Part shown: in pieces, positions 9,653 to 18,367 of the stretch | Layout: every line of letters starts with the position of its first letter | Numbering within the stretch: position 1 is the first letter of the stretch | Assembly: GCF_021432085.1 (NCBI RefSeq) | Contig: NZ_CP090366.1 | Coordinates: forward strand, 3,844,001 to 3,908,000 | Source of the DNA: Stutzerimonas kunmingensis | GTDB lineage: Bacteria > Pseudomonadota > Gammaproteobacteria > Pseudomonadales > Pseudomonadaceae | Length of the DNA stretch: 64,000 bases | Reading direction: 5' to 3' | Made by a program: the position numbers and the translations under genes | The notes under the pieces: generated by a model | The model's input: only the letters and a program-made list of their open reading frames with translations | Database searches by the model: none | What the model was told of the DNA's origin: nothing

Positions 9653-11113
9653 TCAGCGTCCCGCCAGCGCCGGCATCACCCGCGGACGCAACATCTCGCC
9701 AAGCACCGCCAGCGCACCGATCGCTCCGGCGATCCAGTACCAGCGCTGCAACGGGTCGAAGCCCAGCCAGCCAAGGGCATGCAGGAAGACCATGAGGATC
9801 AGCACCGGACAGACATAGCGAACCATGAACAGCCACAGCGCGTAGCCCAGCGGCGGCAGATTGAGCTCGTCGCGCATGATCTCGCTGCGCAGCGCGTAGC
9901 CGGCCAGCAGCACGGTGAAGATCCCGCCCAGCGGCATCATCCAGCGCGAGGTCAGGTAATCCAGCCAGTCGAAGAAGTTCTTGCCCATCGGCGTCCAGCC
10001 CGACATCAGGTTGAACGAGAGCATCGCTAGCAGGCTGATCACCAGCAGCACCACGCCGGAACCCATTGCCGCCTTGATCCGCGAAATGCCGTGCTTCTCG
10101 TTGAGGTAGGCAACGGTGGCCTCGATCATGGAGATCGCCGAGGTCAGCGCGGCGATCGACACCATGGCGAAGAACAGCACGCCGAAGGCCGTGCCGAACG
10201 GCATCTGCTGGAAGGCCAGCGGCAGGCTCATGAAGATCAGGCCGGGGCCGGCAGTCGGGTCCATGCCGTTGGCGAAGATGATCGGGAAGATCGCCAGGCC
10301 CGCCAGCAGCGCCACGCAGGTATCGGCGATGGCGACCATGAAGGTGGTGCGGGCGATGGACTGGTTATCCGGGATATACGAGCCGTAGGTGAGGATCGCG
10401 CCGGACGCCAGGCTGAGGGTGAAGAAGGCGTGGCCGAGCGCGGCCAGCAGCGCCTCGCCGGTGATCTTCGAGGTATCGAAGCTGAACAGGAAGGCGAAGC
10501 CCTGATCGAAGCCGCCGCTGGTGACCGCGTAACCCACGAGGATCAGCAGCAGCACGGCCAGCCCCGGCATCATCCAGCGCACCGCGTTCTCGATGCCCTT
10601 CTGCACGCCCTTGGCGACGATCCACAGCGTCAGCAATGCCACCAGCAGGCTCCAGCCGCCAAGTTCCCACGGGTTGGAGTTGTGCGCCTCGAACACGCCA
10701 CCCAATGCCTCAACGCTGGTCGCCGCCAGGGAGCCGTCGAGCATCTTCACCGTGTAGGCGAAGGCCCAGCCGGCGACCACGACATAGAAGCAGAGGATCA
10801 GGAAGCCGGCCGTCATCGCCATGCCGCCAACCGCCTTCCACAGCGGGTTGCCGTTGTTCTCGCGGACTACCCGGCCGATGGCGTCGATCGGGCTGCCACG
10901 GCCGCGGCGACCGATGGCGATCTCGCACATCATTACCGGTACGCCGATGGCGAGGATGCACAGCAGGTACATCAGTACGAAGGCACCACCGCCGAACTCG
11001 CCGGTGATGTAGGGGAATTTCCAGATGTTGCCCAGGCCCACGGCGGAGCCGGTTGCCGCGAGGATGAAGCCCCAGCGCGACAGCCAGAGGTTCTTCGGTT
11101 TTTCACGAGTCAT
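9653..11113 (-). CDS. Neurotransmitter:sodium symporter (NSS) family transporter
   Basis: A 486-residue inner-membrane symporter with about 12 hydrophobic segments. TM1 carries the NSS signature ATGSAVGLGNIWKFPY, with GGGAFVLMYL after it. Bacterial members take up amino acids such as leucine, tryptophan or tyrosine with Na+. It is the last gene of the hmgA-like/fahA/maiA unit, 81 bp after maiA, so a tyrosine or phenylalanine role is likely but inferred. A hairpin holding the Shine-Dalgarno and a CA motif sits directly before the ATG (11115-11142). Confidence 0.92.
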   Translation of the reverse strand: MTREKPKNLWLSRWGFILAATGSAVGLGNIWKFPYITGEFGGGAFVLMYLLCILAIGVPVMMCEIAIGRRGRGSPIDAIGRVVRENNGNPLWKAVGGMAMTAGFLILCFYVVVAGWAFAYTVKMLDGSLAATSVEALGGVFEAHNSNPWELGGWSLLVALLTLWIVAKGVQKGIENAVRWMMPGLAVLLLILVGYAVTSGGFDQGFAFLFSFDTSKITGEALLAALGHAFFTLSLASGAILTYGSYIPDNQSIARTTFMVAIADTCVALLAGLAIFPIIFANGMDPTAGPGLIFMSLPLAFQQMPFGTAFGVLFFAMVSIAALTSAISMIEATVAYLNEKHGISRIKAAMGSGVVLLVISLLAMLSFNLMSGWTPMGKNFFDWLDYLTSRWMMPLGGIFTVLLAGYALRSEIMRDELNLPPLGYALWLFMVRYVCPVLILMVFLHALGWLGFDPLQRWYWIAGAIGALAVLGEMLRPRVMPALAGR

Positions 11114-11114
11114 A

Positions 11115-11142
11115 CGTCACCTGTTTGTTGTTATCTGTGACG
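11115..11142 (-). promoter_or_regulatory. RBS hairpin with Hfq/Crc-type CA motif in the loop
   Basis: In the mRNA sense, perfect 6-bp arms CGTCAC and GTGACG enclose a 16-nt loop containing AACAACAA (11125-11132). The Shine-Dalgarno AGGTGA overlaps the 3' arm and the ATG follows 1 nt later. AACAACAA is the AANAANAA target of Hfq/Crc translational repression. The hairpin would place it next to a partly sequestered ribosome site. Confidence 0.6.
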
Positions 11143-11194
11143 GGATCGGGACCGTCGCGCAGGGCGCGGCGGCGTGCAAGGCGGATTCAGTCGT

Positions 11195-11854
11195 TCATTG
11201 AGCGTCGGGCTGCACCTCCGGCGCGGCCTGCTGGAAGGCCGGAAGCGTCTCGCAGCGTGCAACGATCTCGAGAATGCGTGGATACGCCGCGAGGTCACAG
11301 GCAAAACGGCGCGCATTGTATACCTGCGGCACCAGGCATGCCTCCAGATAACCTGGCCGATCGTTCAGGGAAAGCCTGCCATCGAAACATTCCAGGCCCT
11401 CTTCCACGGCAGCGAGACCCTGACCGACCCAGTGCTGATACCACGCGTTCTTGGCCTCGTCGTCGACACCCAGTTCGGCGGAGAGGTACTGCAACACACG
11501 CAGGTTGTTCAGCGGATGGATCTCGCAGGCGATGTGCATGGCCAGGGCGCGCACCTGGGCGCGGCGAACCGGATCGTCCGGCAGCAGCGCCGGCACCGGG
11601 AACACTTCTTCGAGGTATTCCAGAATCGCCAGCGACTGATTGATGCGCGCCCCACCGTTGGCTTCGTCAACCAGCAACGGCACCAGCTGCTGCGGGTTGA
11701 GGGCGCGGTAATCGGCCGCACGCTGCTGGCCGCCATCCTTGACCAGATGCACCGGCACCTGCCGGTAGGCCAGCCCCTTGAGGTTCAGCGCGATGCGCAC
11801 CCGGTAGGCGGCACTGGAGCGCCAGTAACCGTAGAGCGTCAGCTCAGTGCTCAT
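11195..11854 (-). CDS. maiA: Maleylacetoacetate isomerase
   Basis: A zeta-class glutathione transferase of 219 residues that converts 4-maleylacetoacetate to 4-fumarylacetoacetate in tyrosine and phenylalanine breakdown. The N-terminal thioredoxin fold carries the family signature YWRSSAAYRVRIALNLKG with the catalytic SSA serines. NPQQLVPLLV and INQSLAILEYLEE mark the glutathione site. The ATG at 11854 overlaps the end of fahA by 11 bp, so translation is probably coupled. Confidence 0.95.
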   Translation of the reverse strand: MSTELTLYGYWRSSAAYRVRIALNLKGLAYRQVPVHLVKDGGQQRAADYRALNPQQLVPLLVDEANGGARINQSLAILEYLEEVFPVPALLPDDPVRRAQVRALAMHIACEIHPLNNLRVLQYLSAELGVDDEAKNAWYQHWVGQGLAAVEEGLECFDGRLSLNDRPGYLEACLVPQVYNARRFACDLAAYPRILEIVARCETLPAFQQAAPEVQPDAQ

Positions 11855-12827
11855 AGCGCTCGACCTGCTGATCGATGGCGCCAAAGATGCTCTGCCCGGC
11901 GGCGTCGAACATCTCGATGCGCACCCGATCGCCGAACTTGAGGAATGGCGTCTTCGCCTCGCCGTGCTCGACCACCTCGAGCATGCGCTTCTCGGCCAGG
12001 CAGGACGAGCCGGCGCTGCGGTCGTAGTTCGACACGGTGCCCGAGCCGATGATGGTGCCGGCGCCCAGTGGGCGGGTGCGCGCGGCGTGGGCGACCAGGG
12101 TCGGGAAGTTGAAGGTCATGTCGGTGCCGGCATCCGGCTGGCCAAACAGCTCACCGTTGATATGCGAGACCAGCGGCCGGTGCACCTTGCCGTCGCGCCA
12201 GGTTTCGCCCAGCTCGTCCGGCGTCACCGCCACCGGCGAAAAGCTCGACGACGGCTTGCTCTGGTAGAAGCCGAAGCCCTTGGCCAGCTCGCCGGGAATC
12301 AGGTTGCGCAGCGAGACGTCGTTGACCAGCATCAGCAGCTGGATGTGCGACGCCGCCTCGGCCGGCGTCGCGCCCATCGGCACGTCGCCGGTGATCACCG
12401 CCAGCTCGCCTTCCAGGTCGATGCCCCAGGCCTCGTCGGCCAGGCGGATCGGGCTGTGCGGCGGGATAAAGGCATCGGCGCCGCCCTGGTACATCAGCGG
12501 ATCGTGCCAGAAGGATTCCGGCATCTCGGCGCCGCGCGCCTTGCGCACCAGCTCGACGTGGTTGACGTAGGCGCTGCCGTCGGCCCAGTGATAGGCGCGC
12601 GGCAGCGGGCTGTGGCAGGCGGCCTGGTCGAAGGCGAAAGCGCCCTCCTCCAGCCCGTCGTTGAGACGCTGGTAGACCGCCTCCAGCTTCGGCTTGCAGT
12701 AGTTCCAGTCATCCAGCGCGGCCTGCAGCGTGGCGGCGATCTGCGGCACTTTCACCGCCTGGGCGAGATCACGGGAAACGACGACGAGCACGCCGTCGCG
12801 GCCCTGGTTGAGGGTTGCGAGTTTCAT
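11844..12827 (-). CDS. fahA: Fumarylacetoacetate hydrolase family protein (FahA)
   Basis: A 327-residue enzyme that should split fumarylacetoacetate into fumarate and acetoacetate, the last step of homogentisate breakdown. The metal-site acidic residues are visible in the DLEGELAVITGDV region, with GFGFYQSKPSSSF and the late GTIIGSGTVSN motif. It is shorter than eukaryotic FAH (about 420), as is usual for this bacterial group. Its ATG overlaps the stop of the upstream dioxygenase gene (ATGA) and its end overlaps maiA, giving a tight operon. Confidence 0.92.
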   Translation of the reverse strand: MKLATLNQGRDGVLVVVSRDLAQAVKVPQIAATLQAALDDWNYCKPKLEAVYQRLNDGLEEGAFAFDQAACHSPLPRAYHWADGSAYVNHVELVRKARGAEMPESFWHDPLMYQGGADAFIPPHSPIRLADEAWGIDLEGELAVITGDVPMGATPAEAASHIQLLMLVNDVSLRNLIPGELAKGFGFYQSKPSSSFSPVAVTPDELGETWRDGKVHRPLVSHINGELFGQPDAGTDMTFNFPTLVAHAARTRPLGAGTIIGSGTVSNYDRSAGSSCLAEKRMLEVVEHGEAKTPFLKFGDRVRIEMFDAAGQSIFGAIDQQVERYEH

Positions 12828-13966
12828 CAGGATTCCTTGCCCGGCGCACGCCAGGAGTTGACGTATTCGGGGACATCGACGGCTGCGGCAGCCTCGCCGA
12901 CTTCCAGCGCGCGGCGGGTGTCGATCATCACCGCCACCTCGTCGGCAAAGGTCGCCGGGTCGGTGCTGGCCTTCTTCAGTGCCTTCGGGTGCGGCCCGTG
13001 GGGGAAGCCGCAGGGGTGGAAGGTCACCATGCCCTGCTCGATGTTGTCGCGGCTGAAGAAGTTGCCGCGGTGGTAGAACAGCACTTCGTCGTAGTCATCG
13101 TTGTTATGGAAGAACGGCACCTTCAGCGCGCCCGGATCGGATTCCACCGGCCGCGGCGTGAAGGTGCAGACCACGAAACCGTTGGCGACGAAGGTGGTGT
13201 GCGCCGACGGCGGCAGGTGGTAGCGATGGCTCATCAGCGGGCGGATGTCGCGCCAGTTGAGCCGTACCACGGTGTTGTCGCCGTGCCAGCCGACCACGTC
13301 CAGCGGGTTGTACGGGTAGGTCACGGTGGTGATCTGGTCTCGCCGCTTGATGCGGATCTGCCAGGGGTTTTCGTCCTGCTGCGCGCGGAAGGCGTCGTCC
13401 AGGCGCGGATGGTCGAGCACCGCGGCGTCGAAGATGGCGTGCGGGCCGACCAGGCCTTTTTCCGGCAGCTGGTAGGCGCCGTCGGTGTTCTCGATCAACA
13501 GCATGAACACCGGCTGCGTCGCCTCGATGCGCCAGGCGGTGCCGCGCGGGATCATCAGGTAGTCGCCGTCGCGGAATTCCAGGTGGCCGAAGTCGCAGTA
13601 CAGATGCCCGGCGCCCTCGTGGATGAACAGCAGTTCGTCACCGTCGCCGTTGCGCACCAGATGACGCATGGCGCCGTTGGTCTTCCACAGGCGCAGCTTG
13701 ACGTCGGCGTTGTGCAGCGCCAACGGCGCCTGCAGCGGGCAGTCGCCTTCGCTGGGGATGTGGTTGAAGTTGAAGGCGTGCGGGCGCAGCGGGCCTTCCC
13801 AGTCGATCCAGCCGGTCGGCGGATGCTTGTGATGCAGATGCGAAGCCGGGCCGAAGAAGCCTTCCCGGCCCATTTCGCGCTCGTAGGTGCCCTGCGGAAA
13901 ATCGCAGTGCGCCTGACGCGAACTCTCACCCTCGCGGATGGGGAAACTGATCCATTTGCGGCTCAT
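12827..13966 (-). CDS. Homogentisate 1,2-dioxygenase family protein, short form
   Basis: A 379-residue double-cupin protein placed directly upstream of fahA and maiA, where the ring-opening step of homogentisate breakdown is expected. Likely iron-ligand regions are FFHNNDDYDEVLFYHRG and HPCGFPHGPH. Classical HmgA is about 430 residues with a different N-terminus, so this is a divergent short member. Function rests mainly on gene context. The start is set by a strong GAGGAGAG site just before the ATG. The open frame continues upstream to 14047, but that part would lie in the REP pair. Confidence 0.82.
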   Translation of the reverse strand: MSRKWISFPIREGESSRQAHCDFPQGTYEREMGREGFFGPASHLHHKHPPTGWIDWEGPLRPHAFNFNHIPSEGDCPLQAPLALHNADVKLRLWKTNGAMRHLVRNGDGDELLFIHEGAGHLYCDFGHLEFRDGDYLMIPRGTAWRIEATQPVFMLLIENTDGAYQLPEKGLVGPHAIFDAAVLDHPRLDDAFRAQQDENPWQIRIKRRDQITTVTYPYNPLDVVGWHGDNTVVRLNWRDIRPLMSHRYHLPPSAHTTFVANGFVVCTFTPRPVESDPGALKVPFFHNNDDYDEVLFYHRGNFFSRDNIEQGMVTFHPCGFPHGPHPKALKKASTDPATFADEVAVMIDTRRALEVGEAAAAVDVPEYVNSWRAPGKES

Positions 13967-14021
13967 GTGCCTCTCCTCGTGATACCGCGTGATCTCAATG
14001 GCGGCGCAGTGGGTGCCGGTG

Positions 14022-14108
14022 CGTAGGGTGGATGTCGCGAAGCACATCCACGCGTTGGTCGGCCCGACACGGACGCGTGGAAGATGCTTCGCAGTCTTCC
14101 ACCCTACG
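14022..14108. repeat. REPIN: inverted pair of REP palindromes
   Basis: Two roughly 34-bp REPs face each other. The left begins CGTAGGGTGGATG and ends ATCCACGCG. The right, read in reverse complement, begins CGTAGGGTGGAAG and ends CTTCCACGCG. A short spacer separates them. The pair lies between hpd and the dioxygenase gene. Confidence 0.75.
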
Positions 14109-14117
14109 GTTCTCGAC

Positions 14118-15203
14118 TTACTCGCCCGCCTTGATCACGCCACGACGCACCTGGTCTTCCTCGATGGATTCGAACAGCGCCTTGAAGTTGCCTTCGCCGA
14201 AGCCCTGGTTGCCCTTGCGCTGGATGATCTCGAAGAAGATCGGGCCGATCACCGTGTTGGTGAAGATCTGCAGGAGGATGCCGTCGTCCCCCGGCGCGCC
14301 GTCGATCAGCAGGTTCAGCTCGCGCAGCACATCGGTTGGCTCGCCATGGCCAGCGACGCGGGTATCGACCTTCTCGTAGTAGGTGTCCGGGGTGGTCATG
14401 AAATCCACGCCGTTGGCACGCAGGCGGCGCACGGTCTCGTAGATATCGTCGGTGGACAGTGCGATGTGCTGGATGCCCTCGCCGTGATATTCGCGGATGA
14501 ATTCCTCGATCTGCGACTTGTCGTCGGCCGACTCGTTGATCGGGATGCGGATCTTGCCGCAGGGCGCGGTCATGGCGCGGGAGAACAGACCGGTCAGCTT
14601 GCCTTCGATGTCGAAGTAGCGAATCTCGCGGAAGTTGGCGATGCGCTCGTAGAAACCGGACCAGACATCCATCTGCCCGCGCTTGACGTTGTGGGTCAGG
14701 TGATCGATGCACATCAGGCCGACGGCGTTGTCGTTCGGCGTACGGCCTTCGATGTATTCGAAGTCGACGTCGTAGATGCTCTTGTCACCGTAGCGGTCGA
14801 CGAGATACAGCAGCGAGCCGCCGATGCCTTCGACGCAGGGGATGTTCAGCTCGCCGAAGTTGGCGTGGCTGCCGACCAGCTTGGCGCCCTGGGATTCGAC
14901 GTAGGCGGCGGCCTGGGCGGCATTCTTCACCCGGAAGGCCATGGCGCAGGCGCTCGGGCCATGCCTCTCGCCGAACTCGCGCACATGCCCGGTGGGGCTG
15001 CCGTTGAGCACGATGTTGATGTCGTGCTGCTGGAACAGCCAGACCTCCTTGGAGCGGTGCTTGGCGGTTTCGGTAAAGCCCATCTGGGTGAACAGCGTGC
15101 GCAGCTGCTCGATGCCTTCGGCATTCGGCGCGGTGAATTCGACGAACTCGAAGCCGTCGGTGCCGATGGGGTTGTGCTGTTCGATCTTGTTCACGGCGTT
15201 CAT
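14118..15203 (-). CDS. hpd: 4-hydroxyphenylpyruvate dioxygenase
   Basis: A 361-residue non-haem Fe(II) enzyme converting 4-hydroxyphenylpyruvate to homogentisate. It consists of two vicinal-oxygen-chelate domains. The iron ligands of the C-terminal half are seen as His in CIDHLTHNV (about residue 163), His in IQHIALS (about 245) and Glu in FFEIIQRKG (about 325). The ATG follows CAGGAGGCGAT. The next genes on the strand carry out the later steps, but a REPIN lies between, so hpd may be a separate unit. A CA motif and a PhhR-like dyad lie upstream. Confidence 0.97.
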   Translation of the reverse strand: MNAVNKIEQHNPIGTDGFEFVEFTAPNAEGIEQLRTLFTQMGFTETAKHRSKEVWLFQQHDINIVLNGSPTGHVREFGERHGPSACAMAFRVKNAAQAAAYVESQGAKLVGSHANFGELNIPCVEGIGGSLLYLVDRYGDKSIYDVDFEYIEGRTPNDNAVGLMCIDHLTHNVKRGQMDVWSGFYERIANFREIRYFDIEGKLTGLFSRAMTAPCGKIRIPINESADDKSQIEEFIREYHGEGIQHIALSTDDIYETVRRLRANGVDFMTTPDTYYEKVDTRVAGHGEPTDVLRELNLLIDGAPGDDGILLQIFTNTVIGPIFFEIIQRKGNQGFGEGNFKALFESIEEDQVRRGVIKAGE

Positions 15204-15215
15204 ATCGCCTCCTGA

Positions 15216-15223
15216 TTATTGTT
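15216..15223 (-). promoter_or_regulatory. CA motif (AACAATAA) in the hpd leader
   Basis: On the mRNA sense strand AACAATAA fits AANAANAA exactly and directly precedes the AGGAGG ribosome site, 13 nt from the hpd ATG. This is the expected place for Hfq/Crc translational repression. Confidence 0.65.
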
Positions 15224-15325
15224 GTGAGGACTGCCGCTGCACGGCTTGGCTGGCCCCATCACACCCCAGGCCAGGGCGGCGAACAATGCTGTTTACGGGC
15301 ACGGAAAGCGGCTGGCCCCAGCCCT

Positions 15326-15347
15326 GCTGTCAGGTTTTCCTTACAGC
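15326..15347. promoter_or_regulatory. Candidate PhhR/TyrR-type operator upstream of hpd
   Basis: The dyad GCTGTCAG-N6-CTTACAGC has 7 of 8 matching pairs and resembles the TyrR/PhhR box TGTAAA-N6-TTTACA (9 of 12). It lies about 125 bp upstream of the hpd start. The 410-bp gap 15204-15613 otherwise holds only the CA motif and two hairpins and no gene. Confidence 0.4.
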
Positions 15348-15457
15348 AACTTTTTTGCTGAAAAGCCTGGCCCGGCGGCTTGCCAGCCGTAACGAAAAGC
15401 TGACAGCCTGGTGCGACAAGCTGCCGCACATGTCATTTGGCGCATGGGATCGCTCAT

Positions 15458-15482
15458 AAAAAAGGTGGGCTGAAGCCCACCT
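15458..15482 (-). terminator. Intrinsic terminator, distal of two hairpins after the symporter gene
   Basis: Minus-strand hairpin AGGTGGGC-TTCA-GCCCACCT followed by a six-T run, 132 bp after the stop of the symporter gene at 15614. It closes the indolepyruvate oxidoreductase operon. Confidence 0.75.
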
Positions 15483-15564
15483 CATGAAGGCCTGCGTCGG
15501 CCTGCTATGGGAAGGACCTGAGCCCACCAAAACGGCTTCCTGAGAAGCCCGCAGCATTCTTGTA

Positions 15565-15584
15565 AGGTGGGCTTCAGCCCACCT
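15565..15584. repeat. Hairpin copy AGGTGGGC/GCCCACCT
   Basis: The same 8-bp stem as the terminator at 15458-15482, but with the tetraloop in the opposite orientation and no T-run on the minus strand. The two copies form an inverted pair about 120 bp across, like a REPIN. Confidence 0.55.
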
Positions 15585-15613
15585 GCGCGTATTGCACGGA
15601 CGACCGTGATCCG

Positions 15614-17023
15614 CTAGATCAAGCCCATGAGGTTGAGGAACACCAGCACGATGGCCACCGGAGTGCCGTAGCGCAGCAGGTTCCACCAGGCCAGGAACAG
15701 GCCGTTACTACGAATGCCGATCGCTTCGCTGACCACCTGTTTTTGCAGCACCCAGCCGGTGAACAGCACCGTGCCCAGCCCGCCCAACGGCATCAGCCAG
15801 TTGGTGGTCAGGTAGTCCAGGGTGTCGAAGAAGGTCTTGCCGAACAGCTGATAGTCCGCCCAGTGATTGAACGAGAACACGCTGCCCAGGCTCAGCAGCC
15901 AGAGCACCAGACCGCTGCCCAGCACCGCCTTGGTCCGGCTGATGCCGAAGCGCTCGGTGAGCCACGCGATGCTCGGCTCGGAAAGCGAGATGGCCGAGGT
16001 CAGCGCGGCGATCACCAGCATGATGAAGAACAACCCACCGACGATTTGCCCCAGCGGCATCTGGCCAAAGGCGATCGGCAACGTGACGAAGATCAGTCCC
16101 GGCCCGGCACCGGGCTCCAGGCCATTGCCGAACACCAGCGGGAAGATCGCCAGGCCGGCCAGCAGCGCCACCGCAGTATCGGCCAGCGCCACCAGAATCG
16201 AGGTCTTGGCGATGGAGGTGCCTTCCGGCAGGTAGGAGCCGTAGACCATCATCGCGCCGCAGCCCAGGCTCAGGGTGAAGAAGGCATGACCGAGGGCGAT
16301 CAGCACGCTCTGCGCGGTCAGCGCGGAGAAATCCGGGACGAAGAGAAACTGCAGCGCCTGGGCGAATTCGCCTTCGATGGCGGCGTAGACGACCAGCACC
16401 AGCATCAGCACGAACAGCCCTGGCATCAGAAAGCGCAGCGATCGCTCCAGCCCGCCGCGCACGCCGAAGCCGACGATCAGCATGGTCGCCGCCAGCACCA
16501 GCGTGGCGCAGACCACTAGGCGCAGCGGGTCCGCCAGCAGCGCGCCGAACAGCTCACCGCTGGCCTCGCCGCTGACCCCAGCGAAGCCGCCGCTGAAGGT
16601 CGCCGGCACATAGGCCAGCGCCCAGCCAGCCACCACCAGATAGAAACTCAGGATCAGAAAGCCGGTCAGCCCGCCGAGCCAGCCGACCACGCGCCAGCGC
16701 GAACTGGCTCCGGCTTCACGGGCCAGCCGAGCGACGGCGCCATCAGGATTCGCCCGACCGCGGCGGCCGATCATTACCTCGGCCATCAGCAGCGGAATGC
16801 CGATCAACAGGATGCAGGCGAGATAGACCAGCACGAAGGCGCCGCCGCCGTTCTGCCCGGTCACGTAGGGAAATTTCCAGATATTGCCCAGGCCCACAGC
16901 GGAGCCGGTGGCGGCGAGGAAGAACACCCAGCGGGAGGACCACAGGCCTCGGCTGGCGTTGTCCTGGATGCGTGCGCGCGCGCCGGCGAAGGTGCCGGCC
17001 GCGAGGCTGGTTTTATCGGTCAT
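15614..17023 (-). CDS. NSS family sodium-dependent transporter (second copy)
   Basis: A 469-residue inner-membrane symporter of the same family as the product at 9653. The TM1 signature ATGSAVGLGNIWKFPYVTG is present and about 12 hydrophobic segments follow. The ATG at 17023 is chosen because CAGGAA precedes it and because upstream residues to 17080 are unlike the family. It is third in the indolepyruvate oxidoreductase/Leu-type dehydrogenase operon, so it probably imports the amino acid those enzymes degrade (aromatic or branched). That is inference. A perfect CA motif sits in its leader. Confidence 0.9.
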   Translation of the reverse strand: MTDKTSLAAGTFAGARARIQDNASRGLWSSRWVFFLAATGSAVGLGNIWKFPYVTGQNGGGAFVLVYLACILLIGIPLLMAEVMIGRRGRANPDGAVARLAREAGASSRWRVVGWLGGLTGFLILSFYLVVAGWALAYVPATFSGGFAGVSGEASGELFGALLADPLRLVVCATLVLAATMLIVGFGVRGGLERSLRFLMPGLFVLMLVLVVYAAIEGEFAQALQFLFVPDFSALTAQSVLIALGHAFFTLSLGCGAMMVYGSYLPEGTSIAKTSILVALADTAVALLAGLAIFPLVFGNGLEPGAGPGLIFVTLPIAFGQMPLGQIVGGLFFIMLVIAALTSAISLSEPSIAWLTERFGISRTKAVLGSGLVLWLLSLGSVFSFNHWADYQLFGKTFFDTLDYLTTNWLMPLGGLGTVLFTGWVLQKQVVSEAIGIRSNGLFLAWWNLLRYGTPVAIVLVFLNLMGLI

Positions 17024-17036
17024 TGCGGATTCCTGC

Positions 17037-17044
17037 TTGTTGTT
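17037..17044 (-). promoter_or_regulatory. CA motif (AACAACAA) before the second symporter gene
   Basis: A perfect AANAANAA element on the mRNA strand, 13 nt upstream of the ATG and just before the AGGAA ribosome site. It is consistent with Hfq/Crc control. Confidence 0.65.
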
Positions 17045-17151
17045 TTTGTCAGGGATGGTGCGAACGAACGGAGCGGGCACGGCGCTGGCGATCAGAGCCC
17101 GCCGCCCCGCTCAGCGAAGGCCGGCGCACTCGGGCGACCGGCCATGTGCCG

Positions 17152-18246
17152 TCATGAGGCCTGCCGCTGCAGCGTCGCGACCTGCGGCGCGCCGCCGGCC
17201 TGCAAGCGTTCGAGCGCCAGGCGGTCGGCGATCACCGAGGTGCATTCGCCGCTGGCGGCGGCCCGCTCGAAAATCTCGCGCAGCGTGCCGGCGATGGCGT
17301 TCACATGGGCATCGATCTGCGCGGCGCTGCCGCCGTTGCGCTGGTAGTAGACGTCGATGATGCCGCCGGCGTTGATTGCGTAGTCCGGCGCGTAGAGCTG
17401 GTTGCGCCGCTGCAGTTCGACGCCGATCTCGGCGCTGGCCAGCTGGTTGTTGGCCGCACCGGCGATCACCGGGGCACGCAGCACTTGCAGGGTCTGCTCG
17501 TTGAGAATGCCGCCCATGGCGCAGGGCGCGAAGACGTCTACATCGAGACCGTAGATGTCCTGCGGGCGCACCACGTTGGCTCCCAGCTCGTCCATCGCCT
17601 GCTTGACGTTGGCATCGAAGATGTCCGCCACCCACAGTTCGGCGCCGGCCGCCTTCAGGTGCCGCGCCAGACCCAGGCCGACATGGCCGACGCCCTGGAT
17701 CGCCACCTTCAGCCCGGTCAGATCGTCACGACCGAGGCGCTGGCGCACCGCTTCCTTGAGGCCGACGAACACGCCGTAGGCGGTGGACGGCGAAGGGTCG
17801 CCGCTGGCGACGCTGCCGTCGAGCAACGTGCGCGGCGTGGCGCCGACCACATGGCGGGTGCGCTGGGCAAAGGCCTGCATTTCGGCATCGCCGGTGCCGG
17901 AGTCGGCGGCAGTGATGTAGCGCCCGCCAAGGCTGTCGACGAAGTCGCCCATGGCGTGCAGCAGCGCCTGGCTCTTGCCGGTATGCGGGTCGCCGATGAT
18001 CACCGCCTTGCCGCCGCCGAGCTTGAGCCCGGCCAGCGAGGATTTCAGCGTCATCCCGCGCGACAGCCGCAGCACATCGCGCAGGGCCTCGTCGTCACTG
18101 GCATAGGGGAACATCCGGCAACCACCCAGCGCCGGACCGAGGCGCGTGTCGTGGATGGCGATGATGGCTTTCAGACCCGACGCCTGGTCATGGCAGAAGA
18201 CCACCTGTTCGTGGCGGTCGAAGTCAGGATGAGCGAAGACGGACAT
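17152..18246 (-). CDS. Leu/Phe-type amino-acid dehydrogenase
   Basis: A 364-residue member of the Glu/Leu/Phe/Val dehydrogenase family, which oxidatively deaminates an amino acid to its 2-oxo acid with NAD+. The substrate-domain motif [11 protein letters not shown] carries the catalytic lysine, and the Rossmann motif is [10 protein letters not shown]. The length fits leucine dehydrogenase (about 365). Branched-chain versus aromatic preference cannot be told. Its partner here, an aryl-pyruvate ferredoxin oxidoreductase, and the nearby tyrosine pathway favour phenylalanine or a broad range. A CA motif (AACAAGAA) lies in its leader. Confidence 0.87.
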   Translation of the reverse strand: MSVFAHPDFDRHEQVVFCHDQASGLKAIIAIHDTRLGPALGGCRMFPYASDDEALRDVLRLSRGMTLKSSLAGLKLGGGKAVIIGDPHTGKSQALLHAMGDFVDSLGGRYITAADSGTGDAEMQAFAQRTRHVVGATPRTLLDGSVASGDPSPSTAYGVFVGLKEAVRQRLGRDDLTGLKVAIQGVGHVGLGLARHLKAAGAELWVADIFDANVKQAMDELGANVVRPQDIYGLDVDVFAPCAMGGILNEQTLQVLRAPVIAGAANNQLASAEIGVELQRRNQLYAPDYAINAGGIIDVYYQRNGGSAAQIDAHVNAIAGTLREIFERAAASGECTSVIADRLALERLQAGGAPQVATLQRQAS

Positions 18247-18258
18247 TTGGTTACCTCG

Positions 18259-18266
18259 TTCTTGTT
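18259..18266 (-). promoter_or_regulatory. CA motif (AACAAGAA) before the amino-acid dehydrogenase gene
   Basis: A perfect AANAANAA match on the mRNA strand, followed by the GAGG ribosome site, 12 nt from the ATG. Confidence 0.65.
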
Positions 18267-18367
18267 GGTCTGGTGGCCTGTCACGGACAGGGCCTCGTTA
18301 GCGGGTAGCGCCTGCGGCGGTGTGCTCATGCGGGGTGATCGATTTCACTCCGCTAGCGCACTGCGAA

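Noticed and set aside
15204..15330. An RpoN promoter before hpd
   Set aside because: The best GG-N10-GC match lacks the conserved TGGCAC and TTGC blocks.
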